From contig NZ_CP070969.1 in assembly GCF_017086365.1 (NCBI RefSeq), positions 930,001 through 994,000 of the forward strand: DNA of 64,000 bases, read 5' to 3'. The stretch's first letter is position 1. Each line of letters starts with the position of its first letter. A program made the position numbers and the translations under genes. The DNA is from Paenibacillus tianjinensis. GTDB taxonomy: Bacteria; Bacillota; Bacilli; Paenibacillales; Paenibacillaceae. The notes beneath the pieces were generated by a model, which saw nothing but the letters and a program-made list of their open reading frames with translations, had not been told where the DNA came from and made no database searches. Shown here in pieces: positions 17,128 to 26,039 of this stretch.

Positions 17128-17247
17128 GCCTAAATAATCTATTTAACCAATTGTTACAAATCCAAAACAGGTATTTAGAACCATTTATTAAGAAATCTTC
17201 ATTTTTGCTATAAACCTACAACTTAATAGAGTCGATACTTACGGTAA

Positions 17248-17352
17248 GAAGGAGAAATCCTTCCAAAACGACAAAGGCAAACCTACTCGAAAGATAGGGA
17301 CGCAAAGCTATAGGGCCTCTTAAAAGTGGCAGCCTGGCTACCGAAAGGAAGA
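17248..17352 (+). ncRNA. c-di-GMP-I (GEMM-I) riboswitch with competing 5' hairpin
   Basis: The aptamer covers about 17265-17346. The core matches the GEMM-I pattern: AAAGGCAAACC, a hairpin with a GAAA tetraloop, GGGACGCAAAGC, TATAGGGCCT, and the closing GGCAGCC / GGCTACCG. The closing stem would be CTTCC (17260-17264) with GGAAG (17347-17351), and that GGAAG is the ribosome binding site of the TTG-started GH26 gene. The same CTTCC is also the 3' arm of a perfect hairpin GAAGGA-GAAA-TCCTTC (17248-17263), so the two pairings exclude each other. The simplest reading is translational repression when c-di-GMP is bound. Class assignment is firm; direction of control is inference. Confidence 0.9.
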
Positions 17353-17357
17353 TCATT

Positions 17358-19697
17358 TTGAAAACTTACCGTAAGTTTCGTTTGTTGTCCGCCGTGTTGT
17401 CTCTGGCTGTGTTTTTGTCCGCCGTACCGCTTGGACTAGGATTTGCACCTTCCTCGGTTAAAGCAGCTTCAAGTACAGCTGTGCCAGTTAATCCGGACGC
17501 TTCAGCTGAAGCCGTCAAGCTCCTCGATAGTCTGTATTCTATTTCCGGAAAAGGAATTATTTCAGGCCAGCATGATTATCTGGAGAGCCCGGATGAATTT
17601 AGCAACAAGCTGAAAGGAACAAGCGGACAATATGCCGCACTTCACGGATATGAGCTGGGAGTTATCAGCGGACAATCCGAAAGCACCGCCGCAATGCAAC
17701 GGAAGAATGTAGTCAATAGTGCGATCAACTGGTCTAAATCCGGCGGTATCGTAGCCATGACTTTTCATGAGAATCTGCCGGGCACTACGTATGATTGGGC
17801 TAATGTGCAGAAATCATTGACACAAGCAGAGTTTAACAAATATATAACACCAGGTACGGCACAGTACAACGCACTGATTGCCGATCTCGATAAAGTTGCA
17901 GTTTCACTCAAAAGCCTGCGGGATGCAGGAGTCCCCGTACTTTGGAGACCTTACCATGAGATGAACGGAGACTGGTTCTGGTGGGGAAAGAAGACCAACT
18001 TCGCCGGACTGTGGAATATTATGTATGACCGGTTTGTTAACTATCATAAACTTAACAATCTGCTGTGGGTATGGAATCCGAATGCTCCGAATGCCTGGTC
18101 TGATCCCTATGAGCTGACCTATCCTGGTGCGAATAAGGTCGATGTACTTGCAGCTGACATATACAATAATGATTATATGAATAAATATTATGACAGCCTG
18201 GTCAGTCTGGCTGCCGGTAAACCGGTTGGCATCGGTGAGAATGGCGAGATGCCGAGTATAGCTAAGCTGCAGCTATCCCAGAAGAATTACGTTTATATGA
18301 TGAACTGGGGAAAAATGCTCTATGATAACAACAGCACGACTACAATCACAAGCTTTATGAATGACAGCTACACCCTGACCCGGGATGAATATAAGGCATG
18401 GACAGTCCCTGGTGCAACGGCAACGCCGACAGCAACGCCAACAGCGACACCAACGGTAGCGCCAACAGCGACACCAACAGTAGCGCCAACAGCGACACCA
18501 ACGGCAACGCCTACAGCGACACCAACTCCAACGGTAGCACCTACAGCTACACCAACGCCGACCTCCTTACCTGAAAATACATTGCAGGCACCGGTACCGC
18601 TGGTAAACGGGCTTACAGGTGAATATTTCAAGAATATGACGCTGTCCGGCACGCCTGTGCTGGTACGCAATGATAGTTTACTTAATTTCAACTGGCGTCA
18701 GGCATCACCGGATGCTTCATTGCCTGTAGATATTTTTTCCGTACGCTGGACCGGTCTGATTAAGCCTTCTTATAGTGAAACCTATCAATTCTATACAACA
18801 TCGGATGATGGTATTCGTGTCTATGTGAATGGAACGGCCGTTATCGACAGCTGGATGAAACAGAGCGGTACCGAGCGTACCGGAAGCATTGCCCTGAAAG
18901 CAGGACAGTATTATGACATTAAAGTAGAATATTATGAAAATGCCGGTGACGCCAATATCCGGATGATGTGGCAGAGTCCAAGCCAGGCCAAAGTAACCGT
19001 TCCTTCAAGCGCATTGTTCTTAAAAAGCTCCATATCATCTATAAATACTGTTGAATCGTCATTAATGACGAATTCGCTGGCCATGGTACAGACAGTAACA
19101 GTGTCGCCAGCGCCGACAGCAACGCCAGCGCCGACAGCAGCACCAACGCCGACAGCAACGCAAGCGCCGACAGCAGCTCCAACGCCGACAGCGGCACCAA
19201 CGCCAACAGCGGCACCAACGCCAACAGCAACGCCAACGCCAGCGCCGACAGCAGCACCTGCGGTCAACGGGCTGCAAGGGGAGTATTTCAACAATATGCA
19301 GCTGGCGGGAACTCCCGCAGTTGTACGCACCGATGCGGTTCTTGACCTCAACTGGCGTTTGGGCTCGCCGGATGCGGCAATCGGAGTGGATTTCTTCTCC
19401 GTACGCTGGAGCGGTAAAATTAAGCCGCTGTATAGTGAGACGTACCAAATCTATACCTCTTCAGACGACGGTGTCCGTGTCTGGGTCAATGGCAGTCTCA
19501 TCATCGACAGCTGGGTGAAGCAGAGTGGAACCGAACGCATGGGAAGCATAAACCTGCAGGCAGGACAGTTATATGATATTAAAGTGGAATATTATGAGAA
19601 CCAAGGGGATGCAAGAGCGAAGCTGATGTGGGAAAGCCCGAGCCAGTTAAAGGGGACTGTCCCAACAAGCGCCTTGTTCCTACCTTCTGCTTCCTAA
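17358..19697 (+). CDS. Secreted GH26 endo-mannanase-like enzyme with two PA14 domains
   Basis: A 779-residue secreted protein. A signal peptide (cleavage after about Ala36, SSVKA-AS) precedes a GH26 domain (about 45-350) with acid/base Glu201 in WRPYHEMNGDWFWWG and nucleophile Glu294 in GIGENGE. A TATPT/TVAPT-rich linker (about 353-405), a PA14 domain (about 415-560), a second Pro-Thr linker (about 595-640) and a second PA14 domain (about 648-779) follow. GH26 enzymes cleave beta-mannosidic backbones; PA14 is a sugar-binding beta-barrel. It starts at TTG 17358, six bases after GGAAG. The position right after manC and the riboswitch leader suggest that it acts on the locus's own polymer, which is inference; a plant mannan is the other option. 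Confidence 0.88.
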   Translation: MKTYRKFRLLSAVLSLAVFLSAVPLGLGFAPSSVKAASSTAVPVNPDASAEAVKLLDSLYSISGKGIISGQHDYLESPDEFSNKLKGTSGQYAALHGYELGVISGQSESTAAMQRKNVVNSAINWSKSGGIVAMTFHENLPGTTYDWANVQKSLTQAEFNKYITPGTAQYNALIADLDKVAVSLKSLRDAGVPVLWRPYHEMNGDWFWWGKKTNFAGLWNIMYDRFVNYHKLNNLLWVWNPNAPNAWSDPYELTYPGANKVDVLAADIYNNDYMNKYYDSLVSLAAGKPVGIGENGEMPSIAKLQLSQKNYVYMMNWGKMLYDNNSTTTITSFMNDSYTLTRDEYKAWTVPGATATPTATPTATPTVAPTATPTVAPTATPTATPTATPTPTVAPTATPTPTSLPENTLQAPVPLVNGLTGEYFKNMTLSGTPVLVRNDSLLNFNWRQASPDASLPVDIFSVRWTGLIKPSYSETYQFYTTSDDGIRVYVNGTAVIDSWMKQSGTERTGSIALKAGQYYDIKVEYYENAGDANIRMMWQSPSQAKVTVPSSALFLKSSISSINTVESSLMTNSLAMVQTVTVSPAPTATPAPTAAPTPTATQAPTAAPTPTAAPTPTAAPTPTATPTPAPTAAPAVNGLQGEYFNNMQLAGTPAVVRTDAVLDLNWRLGSPDAAIGVDFFSVRWSGKIKPLYSETYQIYTSSDDGVRVWVNGSLIIDSWVKQSGTERMGSINLQAGQLYDIKVEYYENQGDARAKLMWESPSQLKGTVPTSALFLPSAS
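18416..18560 (+). repeat. Tandem Pro-Thr linker repeats (coding)
   Basis: Within the GH26 gene, short units of the form GCAACGCCNACA / ACACCAACGGTAGCG are repeated many times and encode TATPT and TVAPT units of a flexible linker. A second, related tract lies at about 19106-19255. Near-identical 12-15 base units make these tracts candidates for length change by slippage or recombination. Confidence 0.8.
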
Positions 19698-19908
19698 AAT
19701 AAGCGATCGGCAGTCTGTTATATCACCGCCGTCACTGATGCTGGTTAAGCCGTTACAATACTAAATCCTCAAAAGTCCACCTATTAGGGCCCTGCTTACC
19801 AGCAGGGCTACTAAGCTATAGGCCTCAGTTGGCTGCAAAGTGACTGTCCTGCTAAGGGAACCGTCACTTGCTTCATAGAGGTTTAACGGCTGGAGAAAGG
19901 AGTTAACA
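19698..19908 (+). promoter_or_regulatory. Structured leader of the second GH26 gene, class unknown
   Basis: This 211-base gap holds a perfect hairpin GCCCTGCT-TACC-AGCAGGGC (19789-19808), a second helix AAGTGAC (19838-19844)/GTCACTT (19863-19869), and a possible closing pair CCTC (19767-19770)/GAGG (about 19878-19881). AAGCTATAGGCCTC (19813-19826) is nearly identical to AAGCTATAGGGCCTC in the c-di-GMP-I riboswitch before the paralogous gene, but the GGCAAACC, GAAA loop and GACGCAAAGC parts of that aptamer are missing. The ribosome binding site AGAAAGGAG (19894-19902) follows. It may be a decayed or strongly altered relative of that riboswitch, or an unrelated regulatory RNA. Confidence 0.5.
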
Positions 19909-21426
19909 TTGAACACTAACCGCAAGTTCCGGCTATTTACGACGATTTTGCCTATTATCTTCATTCTCTCTTTACTGCCCTGGTCGGAGGTACGCAGCCT
20001 TCCTGTTACCCGGACTGTGTCTATCCCGGCAGCAGTGAATACTCCGATCAATCCTAACGCTTCCCAGGAGGCGGCCGATTTGCTGACCTATCTATCGAAT
20101 CTCAGCGGTAACGGCATGATTTCAGGACAGCATGACTATCTGGAAAGTCCTGATGAATTCAACAATAAGCTGAAAAAGGCCACCGGGCAATCTGCTGTTT
20201 TGCACGGTTATGAGCTTGGAGCAATCAATAATCAATCGGAATCGGCCATTAAGCGGCAGCGTAAGGCTGTGGTGAACAGTGCAATTAAATGGCATAAGGG
20301 CGGAGGCATTGTAGCGATGACCTTTCATCAGAACCTGCCCGGCACTTCTCCGGAATGGGCCAATGTGCATATGAGTCTCAGCCAGGAGATGTTTGATGCC
20401 TATGTGACTCCGGGAACAGCACAATATAAGAATCTGATTGCCGATATTGACGAGATTGCCGGGTATCTGGAAGATCTTCAGGATGCCGGAGTACCGGTTC
20501 TGTGGCGTCCCTATCATGAAATGAACGGAGACTGGTTCTGGTGGGGGAATAAAGACAACTTCACTAAGCTCTGGGACATCATGTATAACCGTTTAACAAA
20601 CACGCACAAGCTGAACAATCTGTTATGGGTATGGAACCCTAATGCACCTAATGAATGGTCGGATGACTTTGAACCCTATTTTCCCGGATCGGGAAAAGTG
20701 GACATTCTGGCGGCAGATATTTATAACAATGACTTCAAGCAGTCCTATTATGAGAATCTGCTGAAGCTGGCAGACGGAAAGCCTATCGGCATCGGGGAAA
20801 GCGGAGAGCTCCCAGACCCTGTTATATTGTCTCAAACCCAAAGTAAATGGGTATATACCATGACATGGGGGAAAATGCTGACTGAAAAAAATGATCTGCA
20901 GAAAATCAAAAATTTTATGAATGATAATTACATCGTTTCCCGCGATGATTATATTATTATGCTCGCCAGCAATCCGAACACGAAGCCTTCCGCTTCGACC
21001 AAGGGATTAAGGGCGCAATATTTCAACAATATTGACCTGTCCGGCGGAGCACAGCTGATTCGTAATGACAACAAGATTGACTTCAACTGGCATGGGGACG
21101 CTCCGGCAGTCGGCCTTGGGAAGGATCTCTTCTCGGTTCGCTGGACCGGATCGATCATGCCGATATATAGTGAGAGATATACGTTTACGGCCTCTTCGGA
21201 TGACGGAGTGCGGCTCTGGATTGACGATAAACTGGTGATTGACAGCTGGAAGAAGCAGAGCGGCGTCGGACGTGAGGGAAGCATCGAGCTTACCGCCGGA
21301 ACCTCATATGCTATTAAAGTGGAGTACTATGAGAATCGCGGGGACGCCAATATCCGTTTATTGTGGAAGAGTGCCAGCCAGAAGCAGGGGGTTATCCCCA
21401 AAAGTGCATTAACCCTCCCTAAGTAA
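19909..21426 (+). CDS. Secreted GH26 endo-mannanase-like enzyme with one PA14 domain
   Basis: A 505-residue paralogue of the upstream GH26 enzyme with the linkers and one PA14 domain missing. The N-terminus carries a signal peptide (basic NRKFRLF, then a hydrophobic stretch to about residue 24). GH26 domain about 45-350: acid/base Glu204 in WRPYHEMNGDWFWWG and nucleophile Glu297 in GIGESGE. PA14 domain about 365-505. Both N-termini share the RKFRL start and SGQHDYLESPDEF block, which points to a tandem duplication. It starts at TTG 19909, 7 bases after AGAAAGGAG. Like its neighbour it would be exported and act on a mannose-containing polysaccharide outside the cell. Confidence 0.87.
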   Translation: MNTNRKFRLFTTILPIIFILSLLPWSEVRSLPVTRTVSIPAAVNTPINPNASQEAADLLTYLSNLSGNGMISGQHDYLESPDEFNNKLKKATGQSAVLHGYELGAINNQSESAIKRQRKAVVNSAIKWHKGGGIVAMTFHQNLPGTSPEWANVHMSLSQEMFDAYVTPGTAQYKNLIADIDEIAGYLEDLQDAGVPVLWRPYHEMNGDWFWWGNKDNFTKLWDIMYNRLTNTHKLNNLLWVWNPNAPNEWSDDFEPYFPGSGKVDILAADIYNNDFKQSYYENLLKLADGKPIGIGESGELPDPVILSQTQSKWVYTMTWGKMLTEKNDLQKIKNFMNDNYIVSRDDYIIMLASNPNTKPSASTKGLRAQYFNNIDLSGGAQLIRNDNKIDFNWHGDAPAVGLGKDLFSVRWTGSIMPIYSERYTFTASSDDGVRLWIDDKLVIDSWKKQSGVGREGSIELTAGTSYAIKVEYYENRGDANIRLLWKSASQKQGVIPKSALTLPK

Positions 21427-21484
21427 CCTAATCTAGCTTTACGACTTATTAGCAGACACCCCAGAAGAAAGCGAGGACAAAGGA

Positions 21485-24163
21485 ATGAGGACTAAGAAAA
21501 AAACAACCAGACCTCTAAAGTTACTACTAAAATTTGCGGCATTAACCATCTTGTTTCTTATGTCCGTTTCTGTCTTCGGAGATGATGGGACGAAGCGGGG
21601 CGAAGTGGAGGTAGACATGACTAAGTTGTCCTCAGCGGCTGATGCAGGTCCGGCTTTGCCGGACGGCAATGTACTGTGGCAGCTGGGGCAGCGTGATGGA
21701 TCTGCCGGAGAATTTGCAGCTTTCGGTTCCTCAGACGCTAAAAAGACTTATAATGCTGTCTCTACCGTAGCCAAGGCCGCTGAGCTGAAAAGCGTTCCTT
21801 CGGGCCTGCGGGGAGACACCAACCCTGAATTGATTATTACGTATAATTTGAATAAGATCCCGGCGAACGGGGTCTTATTTCGCGTAAGTATTCTCGATGC
21901 ATACAAATCCGTTCCGCAAATGAGTGTCTTCTCCAATCATCAGCTGTCAGGCATGATCCAGATTGCCGGCGTTGCCGGGACGGACAGCAAATATACTTTC
22001 CGCAAAACGTATGAACTCTATATCCCGAAGGAACAGCTGGTGCAGGGCATTAACGAGCTGAAGCTGCGGACTACACGCGGTATTTATTCCTCAAGTATGG
22101 AAGATAAGTACGACTGGTGGACCTGGGATTCCTTAAGTCTCGAATCGCTGAATGCCCCAATTAAGGAGCCGATTCACGGCAGCTATACACTGACCGGCAC
22201 AATGGTCAACAACAAGCAGTTTTATTTTGATGAAGGTGCGGTTACTCATTTGCCTTACATCATGAAGTGGCTTGGCGTGGCATACAGCGGCAACATTATG
22301 CGCACCAGCTGTGCCAGCGATGTCGGCCGCTCCTGCTCTAACATGGAGGATTATTACAAAGTGCTTAGGGATTACAATATGCAGTCAGTTGCCCTGTATC
22401 TGTACACGGGAGATATTAAGCTGAAGGCTGACGGTTCGCTGCCGGAAGAGGCAGAGAAGAAGCTGACTGATTATTTTAGGCAATACGGCTCATACTTTCA
22501 GTATTATGAAGTCGATAATGAGCCAGGCCTGTTCAATCGTTCAAAAGCTGTCAATCTGGCGATCGCCGATTGGCTGAATAAGAAAGGCAAGTCAATTGCC
22601 CCCCATTTGCAGACAGTGGCACCGGGGTGGGCTTACTGGCCGAGCTACAGCGCGGATTCCTGCGGCAATCAAAAGGGGGCGGTCAAACAGTGCGGTGACC
22701 CTGACGGCTGGGAACGTGATCCGAAGCAGCGCAATGAGCTCGAAGAGGTAACCGATTTGACCAACGGACATTCCTACGGGGAATCCTATATTTTCAGCAA
22801 CGGAGGCAGCTTTACTGAGAATCTCAAGACCTTCGGCGGAGCTGCAGACGGCCTGGGCAAAAAAATGCTGACGACTGAATTCGGTACTTCGGATAGCCAC
22901 GTGGATGCTTACCAGTATGGGGCTTCCGAGGCTACAGCAGCAGTGTTTGACCGGATTATGCGCGCCCATATCGGTTATGCGGATATGTTTGTGCAGCATG
23001 CCGCCTTTTTCAAAAACTTCAGTTTGTTTAAATACGGATTCAATCTGGAGGAGCATGATCCGGCCAAGACTGAGATTTACTATACAAAAACAAACGAGGA
23101 TTCCCGTGTCAGTATCATGAGAAGACTTAGTCTCGCATATGCAACGCACGGTACACCGTTAACCTATCAGATCAGTAATAAGGATCAGCTGGCAGACAAA
23201 CTTGTATACGTCCGTGCTGTAGACACCTCTACCCTTACGCCGTTACCAGGCAGCGGTGCAACCTCCAATAAACTGCTGATTAACTTTGTGAACTTTGAAG
23301 AGACCACGCAAAAGGTCTCCGTGAAGGTAACAATGCCGAAAAAAACAGTTTACGAAGGAGAACGGTTTGGCAACGGAGATACTTATGAGGAAGCCCGCAG
23401 TTATATTCCTGGCAGAAGTGCAACACCTGTACTGGAATTTAACGAGACCCTCGCCCCGGGGGAGGCAGTGCAGTATATTCTGCAGCCCTCCTCAGAGGTA
23501 GCGGATACGGCGCCCCAAGGCTTCAAAGCCGCCGCAATCAAAGGATTATCCATGAAACTGAACTGGCTGGAGGCCCCCGGAGCAAGTTATGAAGTGCTCC
23601 GGGCCGACGGCTCCGGCGGGGATCTGAAGGTTATTGCAACGGGAATTCAAGAAACCGGATACATCGACAGCAAGCTTCAGGAAGGTACGCTTTACACCTA
23701 TGCTGTAAGAGTTGCTGGTTCAGGTGTGATGTCTGAGAAAGTGCAGATTACGGCTACTGGTCTGGTTCCGCTTGACCGGACCGAATGGAATGTGTCGTCC
23801 AATGTCAATACCGAAGCCTCGAATCCGTCAAGTGCGATAGACGGGGACCGGCGTACACGCTGGGATACCGGCAAACATCAGGCCTCGGGAGAATACTTTC
23901 AGATTGACCTTGGCAAAGAGCATGCGGTGGAGGCTGTAGAGCTGGATTATTCATTGTCCTCCTATGACTATCCGCGTGGTTATGAGCTTTATGTATCTAA
24001 TGATGCGGTAAATTGGAAGCTCATGGTTAGGGGAAAAGGGCAGCTGAACAGCACCAAGATTAGCTTTTCCCAAGTAAAAGCCCGCTATATCAGAATTTTG
24101 CAGACGGGTTCCGGCGGCAACTACTGGTCCATTCAGGAGATGCAGGTGTACTCAAGAGAATAA
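21485..24163 (+). CDS. Secreted multidomain glycosidase (clan-A-like barrel, FN3, F5/8C)
   Basis: An 892-residue exported protein whose family I cannot name with confidence. An N-terminal membrane/signal segment (about 12-31) is followed by a beta-sandwich (about 60-225; LWQLGQRDGSAGEF resembles the C-terminal domain of family 4 rhamnogalacturonan lyases). A barrel-like region (about 240-560) follows, with YYEVDNEPG (Glu346, likely acid/base) and LTTEFGTS (Glu465, likely nucleophile), the spacing expected of a retaining clan GH-A enzyme. After that come a beta domain, an FN3 domain (about 680-765) and a C-terminal F5/8 type C (CBM32-like) domain (about 765-892). ATG 21485 follows GAGGACAAAGGA. 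Its place after two GH26 genes suggests a third EPS-processing activity. Confidence 0.72.
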   Translation: MRTKKKTTRPLKLLLKFAALTILFLMSVSVFGDDGTKRGEVEVDMTKLSSAADAGPALPDGNVLWQLGQRDGSAGEFAAFGSSDAKKTYNAVSTVAKAAELKSVPSGLRGDTNPELIITYNLNKIPANGVLFRVSILDAYKSVPQMSVFSNHQLSGMIQIAGVAGTDSKYTFRKTYELYIPKEQLVQGINELKLRTTRGIYSSSMEDKYDWWTWDSLSLESLNAPIKEPIHGSYTLTGTMVNNKQFYFDEGAVTHLPYIMKWLGVAYSGNIMRTSCASDVGRSCSNMEDYYKVLRDYNMQSVALYLYTGDIKLKADGSLPEEAEKKLTDYFRQYGSYFQYYEVDNEPGLFNRSKAVNLAIADWLNKKGKSIAPHLQTVAPGWAYWPSYSADSCGNQKGAVKQCGDPDGWERDPKQRNELEEVTDLTNGHSYGESYIFSNGGSFTENLKTFGGAADGLGKKMLTTEFGTSDSHVDAYQYGASEATAAVFDRIMRAHIGYADMFVQHAAFFKNFSLFKYGFNLEEHDPAKTEIYYTKTNEDSRVSIMRRLSLAYATHGTPLTYQISNKDQLADKLVYVRAVDTSTLTPLPGSGATSNKLLINFVNFEETTQKVSVKVTMPKKTVYEGERFGNGDTYEEARSYIPGRSATPVLEFNETLAPGEAVQYILQPSSEVADTAPQGFKAAAIKGLSMKLNWLEAPGASYEVLRADGSGGDLKVIATGIQETGYIDSKLQEGTLYTYAVRVAGSGVMSEKVQITATGLVPLDRTEWNVSSNVNTEASNPSSAIDGDRRTRWDTGKHQASGEYFQIDLGKEHAVEAVELDYSLSSYDYPRGYELYVSNDAVNWKLMVRGKGQLNSTKISFSQVKARYIRILQTGSGGNYWSIQEMQVYSRE

Positions 24164-24199
24164 TAAGCTTGATGGCAGAGAAATACTGCTTAATAAGGA

Positions 24200-24231
24200 G
24201 ACCCAGCTATATTTATGGCCGGGTTTTTTTG
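24200..24231 (+). terminator. Intrinsic terminator after the EPS/glycosidase block
   Basis: ACCCAGC and GGCCGGGT form a stem with one mismatch around an AT-rich loop, followed by seven T. It closes the + strand glycosidase genes. Confidence 0.75.
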
Positions 24232-24418
24232 CGTTGAGGGAATCTTCCGTCATAGGGAAGTTCAATACACGGAAGGATGTATGATGCTCCAGAGTTTGTG
24301 CATTCTATATGCAGTGTGGACCGGTTGTCTCAAAAAAAGCATTTTAGGGTTAATAACGTAAATAACGCTGGAACATCGGTAAGCATTTTACGAATAGAAC
24401 AGGGGGGAGAGGCGGAAA
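24232..24418 (+). other. Gap before the antiporter gene
   Basis: 187 bases with a short CTTCC/GGGAAG hairpin near 24246-24262 and the ribosome binding site GGGGGGAGAGG just before 24419. No gene or named regulatory RNA was recognised. Confidence 0.4.
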
Positions 24419-25897
24419 ATGACTCATTTAGCGGACAGTGTTATCTTATTACTCGCCGTTCTGCTGCTGATTGGAGTGCTATCAACCAAATTCTCGACAC
24501 GATTCGGGATGCCGGCGCTGGTGCTTTTTATCTTGGTAGGGATGGTGCTTAGTCATTTTGTATATTTTAATAATGTATCTTTAACTCAAATTGCCGGAAT
24601 ATTTGCGCTTGTAGTCATTTTATTCGAGGGAGGAATGCAGACGAGCATAAAGGATATCCGGCCTGTTATGGCATCCGCATTGTCCCTGGCTACGATCGGG
24701 GTACTGCTGACGACTGCCATTGTAGGGGTGTTCGCCAGGTTTGTGCTCGGAGTGCCGTGGGCAGAAAGCCTTCTGTTCGGGGCAATCGTTGGTTCCACAG
24801 ATGCAGCTGCAGTTTTTTCCGTTCTAGGCGGCAAAAATATTGACAAGCGCCTGACCTCCACACTGGAAGCAGAGTCCGGAAGCAATGATCCGATGGCTGT
24901 TTTTCTGACCGTTTCGCTGATCGAATGGATTGAACATCCGGAAACGGCCATATGGAGCATGCTGCTGTCCTTTTTCTGGGAGATGGGGATCGGACTCCTC
25001 ATGGGAATTCTGATTGGCAAGCTGGCTATATATTTAATCAATCGCATCAATCTGGATTCCACCGGACTGTACCCGGTGCTGGCGATAGGATTTGCTGTCC
25101 TGACCTACGGCGTTTCGACGCTCGTGCACAGCAGCGGACTGCTCGCCGTTTTTGTGATGGGATTGACCCTCGGCAACTCAGAACTGATGTACCACCGGAC
25201 CATTATGAATTTCAATCACGGGTTCGCCTGGATGATGCAGATTGCTATGTTTATCCTGCTCGGTCTGCTGGTTTTCCCTCAAGAGCTCTCTGAGATAGCC
25301 TGGCAGGGGCTGCTGTTGTCTGTAATTCTGATGCTCGTGGCCCGGCCAGTCGGGGTATTTATAAGCCTGCTGTTTGCCAAATTTTCAGTCCGTGAGAAGA
25401 CATTGTTATCCTGGGCAGGTCTGCGCGGCGCGGTGCCGATCGTACTGGCTACCTACCCGCTTCTGGCCGGGCTTCCTGAGGGGCGGATGTTTTTTAATGT
25501 AGTTTTCTTCGTTGTCCTGACTTCGGCTGTTATTCAGGGGACAACCATCTCTCCGCTGGCTTCCAGGTTAAAGCTGGTGGGTAGTGACGAAGCAGCACAG
25601 CCGTCGCTTATGGAATTGGTTGCGCTTGGCAAAACGGATTCCGAATTCAATCATATCGGGATTGAGTCAAGTATGCCGATTGCCGGAATGCAGATTGCGC
25701 AGCTGAATTTGCCGGATGACATTCTCTTTACGGCGATTATCCGCAATAAGGGAATCGTTACGCCGCACGGCAGTACTGTGATCCTCCCCGGAGATACCGT
25801 TTATGTGCTGAGTCCTAAGGCTAAACGCGAGGAAATGCGGGCGGTTTTCCGCAGCGGAAAAGGCAAGGCAGCGGAAACATATATTCCGCCAGTGTAA
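24419..25897 (+). CDS. CPA1-type cation/H+ antiporter with C-terminal TrkA_C domain
   Basis: A 492-residue membrane protein of the Na+(K+)/H+ exchanger family closest in layout to NhaP2/CvrA-type K+/H+ antiporters. About twelve hydrophobic helices cover residues 5-385, with the conserved LFEGGM, the ion-site region GSTDAAAVFSVLGG, ESGSNDPMAVF (Asn-Asp pair in the middle of the membrane) and SWAGLRGAVPIVLA. The last 100 residues form a soluble TrkA_C/RCK_C-like domain (GMQIAQLNLPDDILF, GDTVYVLSP) that senses a nucleotide ligand in relatives. It starts at ATG 24419 after a strong GGGGGGAGAGG. It is a single-gene unit and would act in pH and potassium homeostasis. The exact ion is not determinable from sequence. 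Confidence 0.85.
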   Translation: MTHLADSVILLLAVLLLIGVLSTKFSTRFGMPALVLFILVGMVLSHFVYFNNVSLTQIAGIFALVVILFEGGMQTSIKDIRPVMASALSLATIGVLLTTAIVGVFARFVLGVPWAESLLFGAIVGSTDAAAVFSVLGGKNIDKRLTSTLEAESGSNDPMAVFLTVSLIEWIEHPETAIWSMLLSFFWEMGIGLLMGILIGKLAIYLINRINLDSTGLYPVLAIGFAVLTYGVSTLVHSSGLLAVFVMGLTLGNSELMYHRTIMNFNHGFAWMMQIAMFILLGLLVFPQELSEIAWQGLLLSVILMLVARPVGVFISLLFAKFSVREKTLLSWAGLRGAVPIVLATYPLLAGLPEGRMFFNVVFFVVLTSAVIQGTTISPLASRLKLVGSDEAAQPSLMELVALGKTDSEFNHIGIESSMPIAGMQIAQLNLPDDILFTAIIRNKGIVTPHGSTVILPGDTVYVLSPKAKREEMRAVFRSGKGKAAETYIPPV

Positions 25898-26039
25898 CAA
25901 AGATGCTAATAATGTAATGTTTTATTCCACAGTCAGGTAATTTGTGTCAATATAGGTGCGTTTGGATGAATGTGACACAGATAACAGGTTTCTAAAAGGA
26001 GGTATGCTAGAATTTGCAGCAATAAAAAGGTAAAATGCC

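Noticed and set aside
18416..19255. CRISPR-like array in the repeated tract
   Set aside because: The units are 12-15 bases, contiguous, in frame and encode a Pro-Thr linker; no spacers or cas genes.
19741..19908. Calling the second GH26 leader a c-di-GMP-I riboswitch
   Set aside because: Only AAGCTATAGGCCTC is shared; GGCAAACC, the GAAA tetraloop and GACGCAAAGC are missing, so the class call is not supported.
24277..24552. Small + strand frame before and overlapping the antiporter gene
   Set aside because: It overlaps the antiporter start in another frame and lacks a ribosome binding site.
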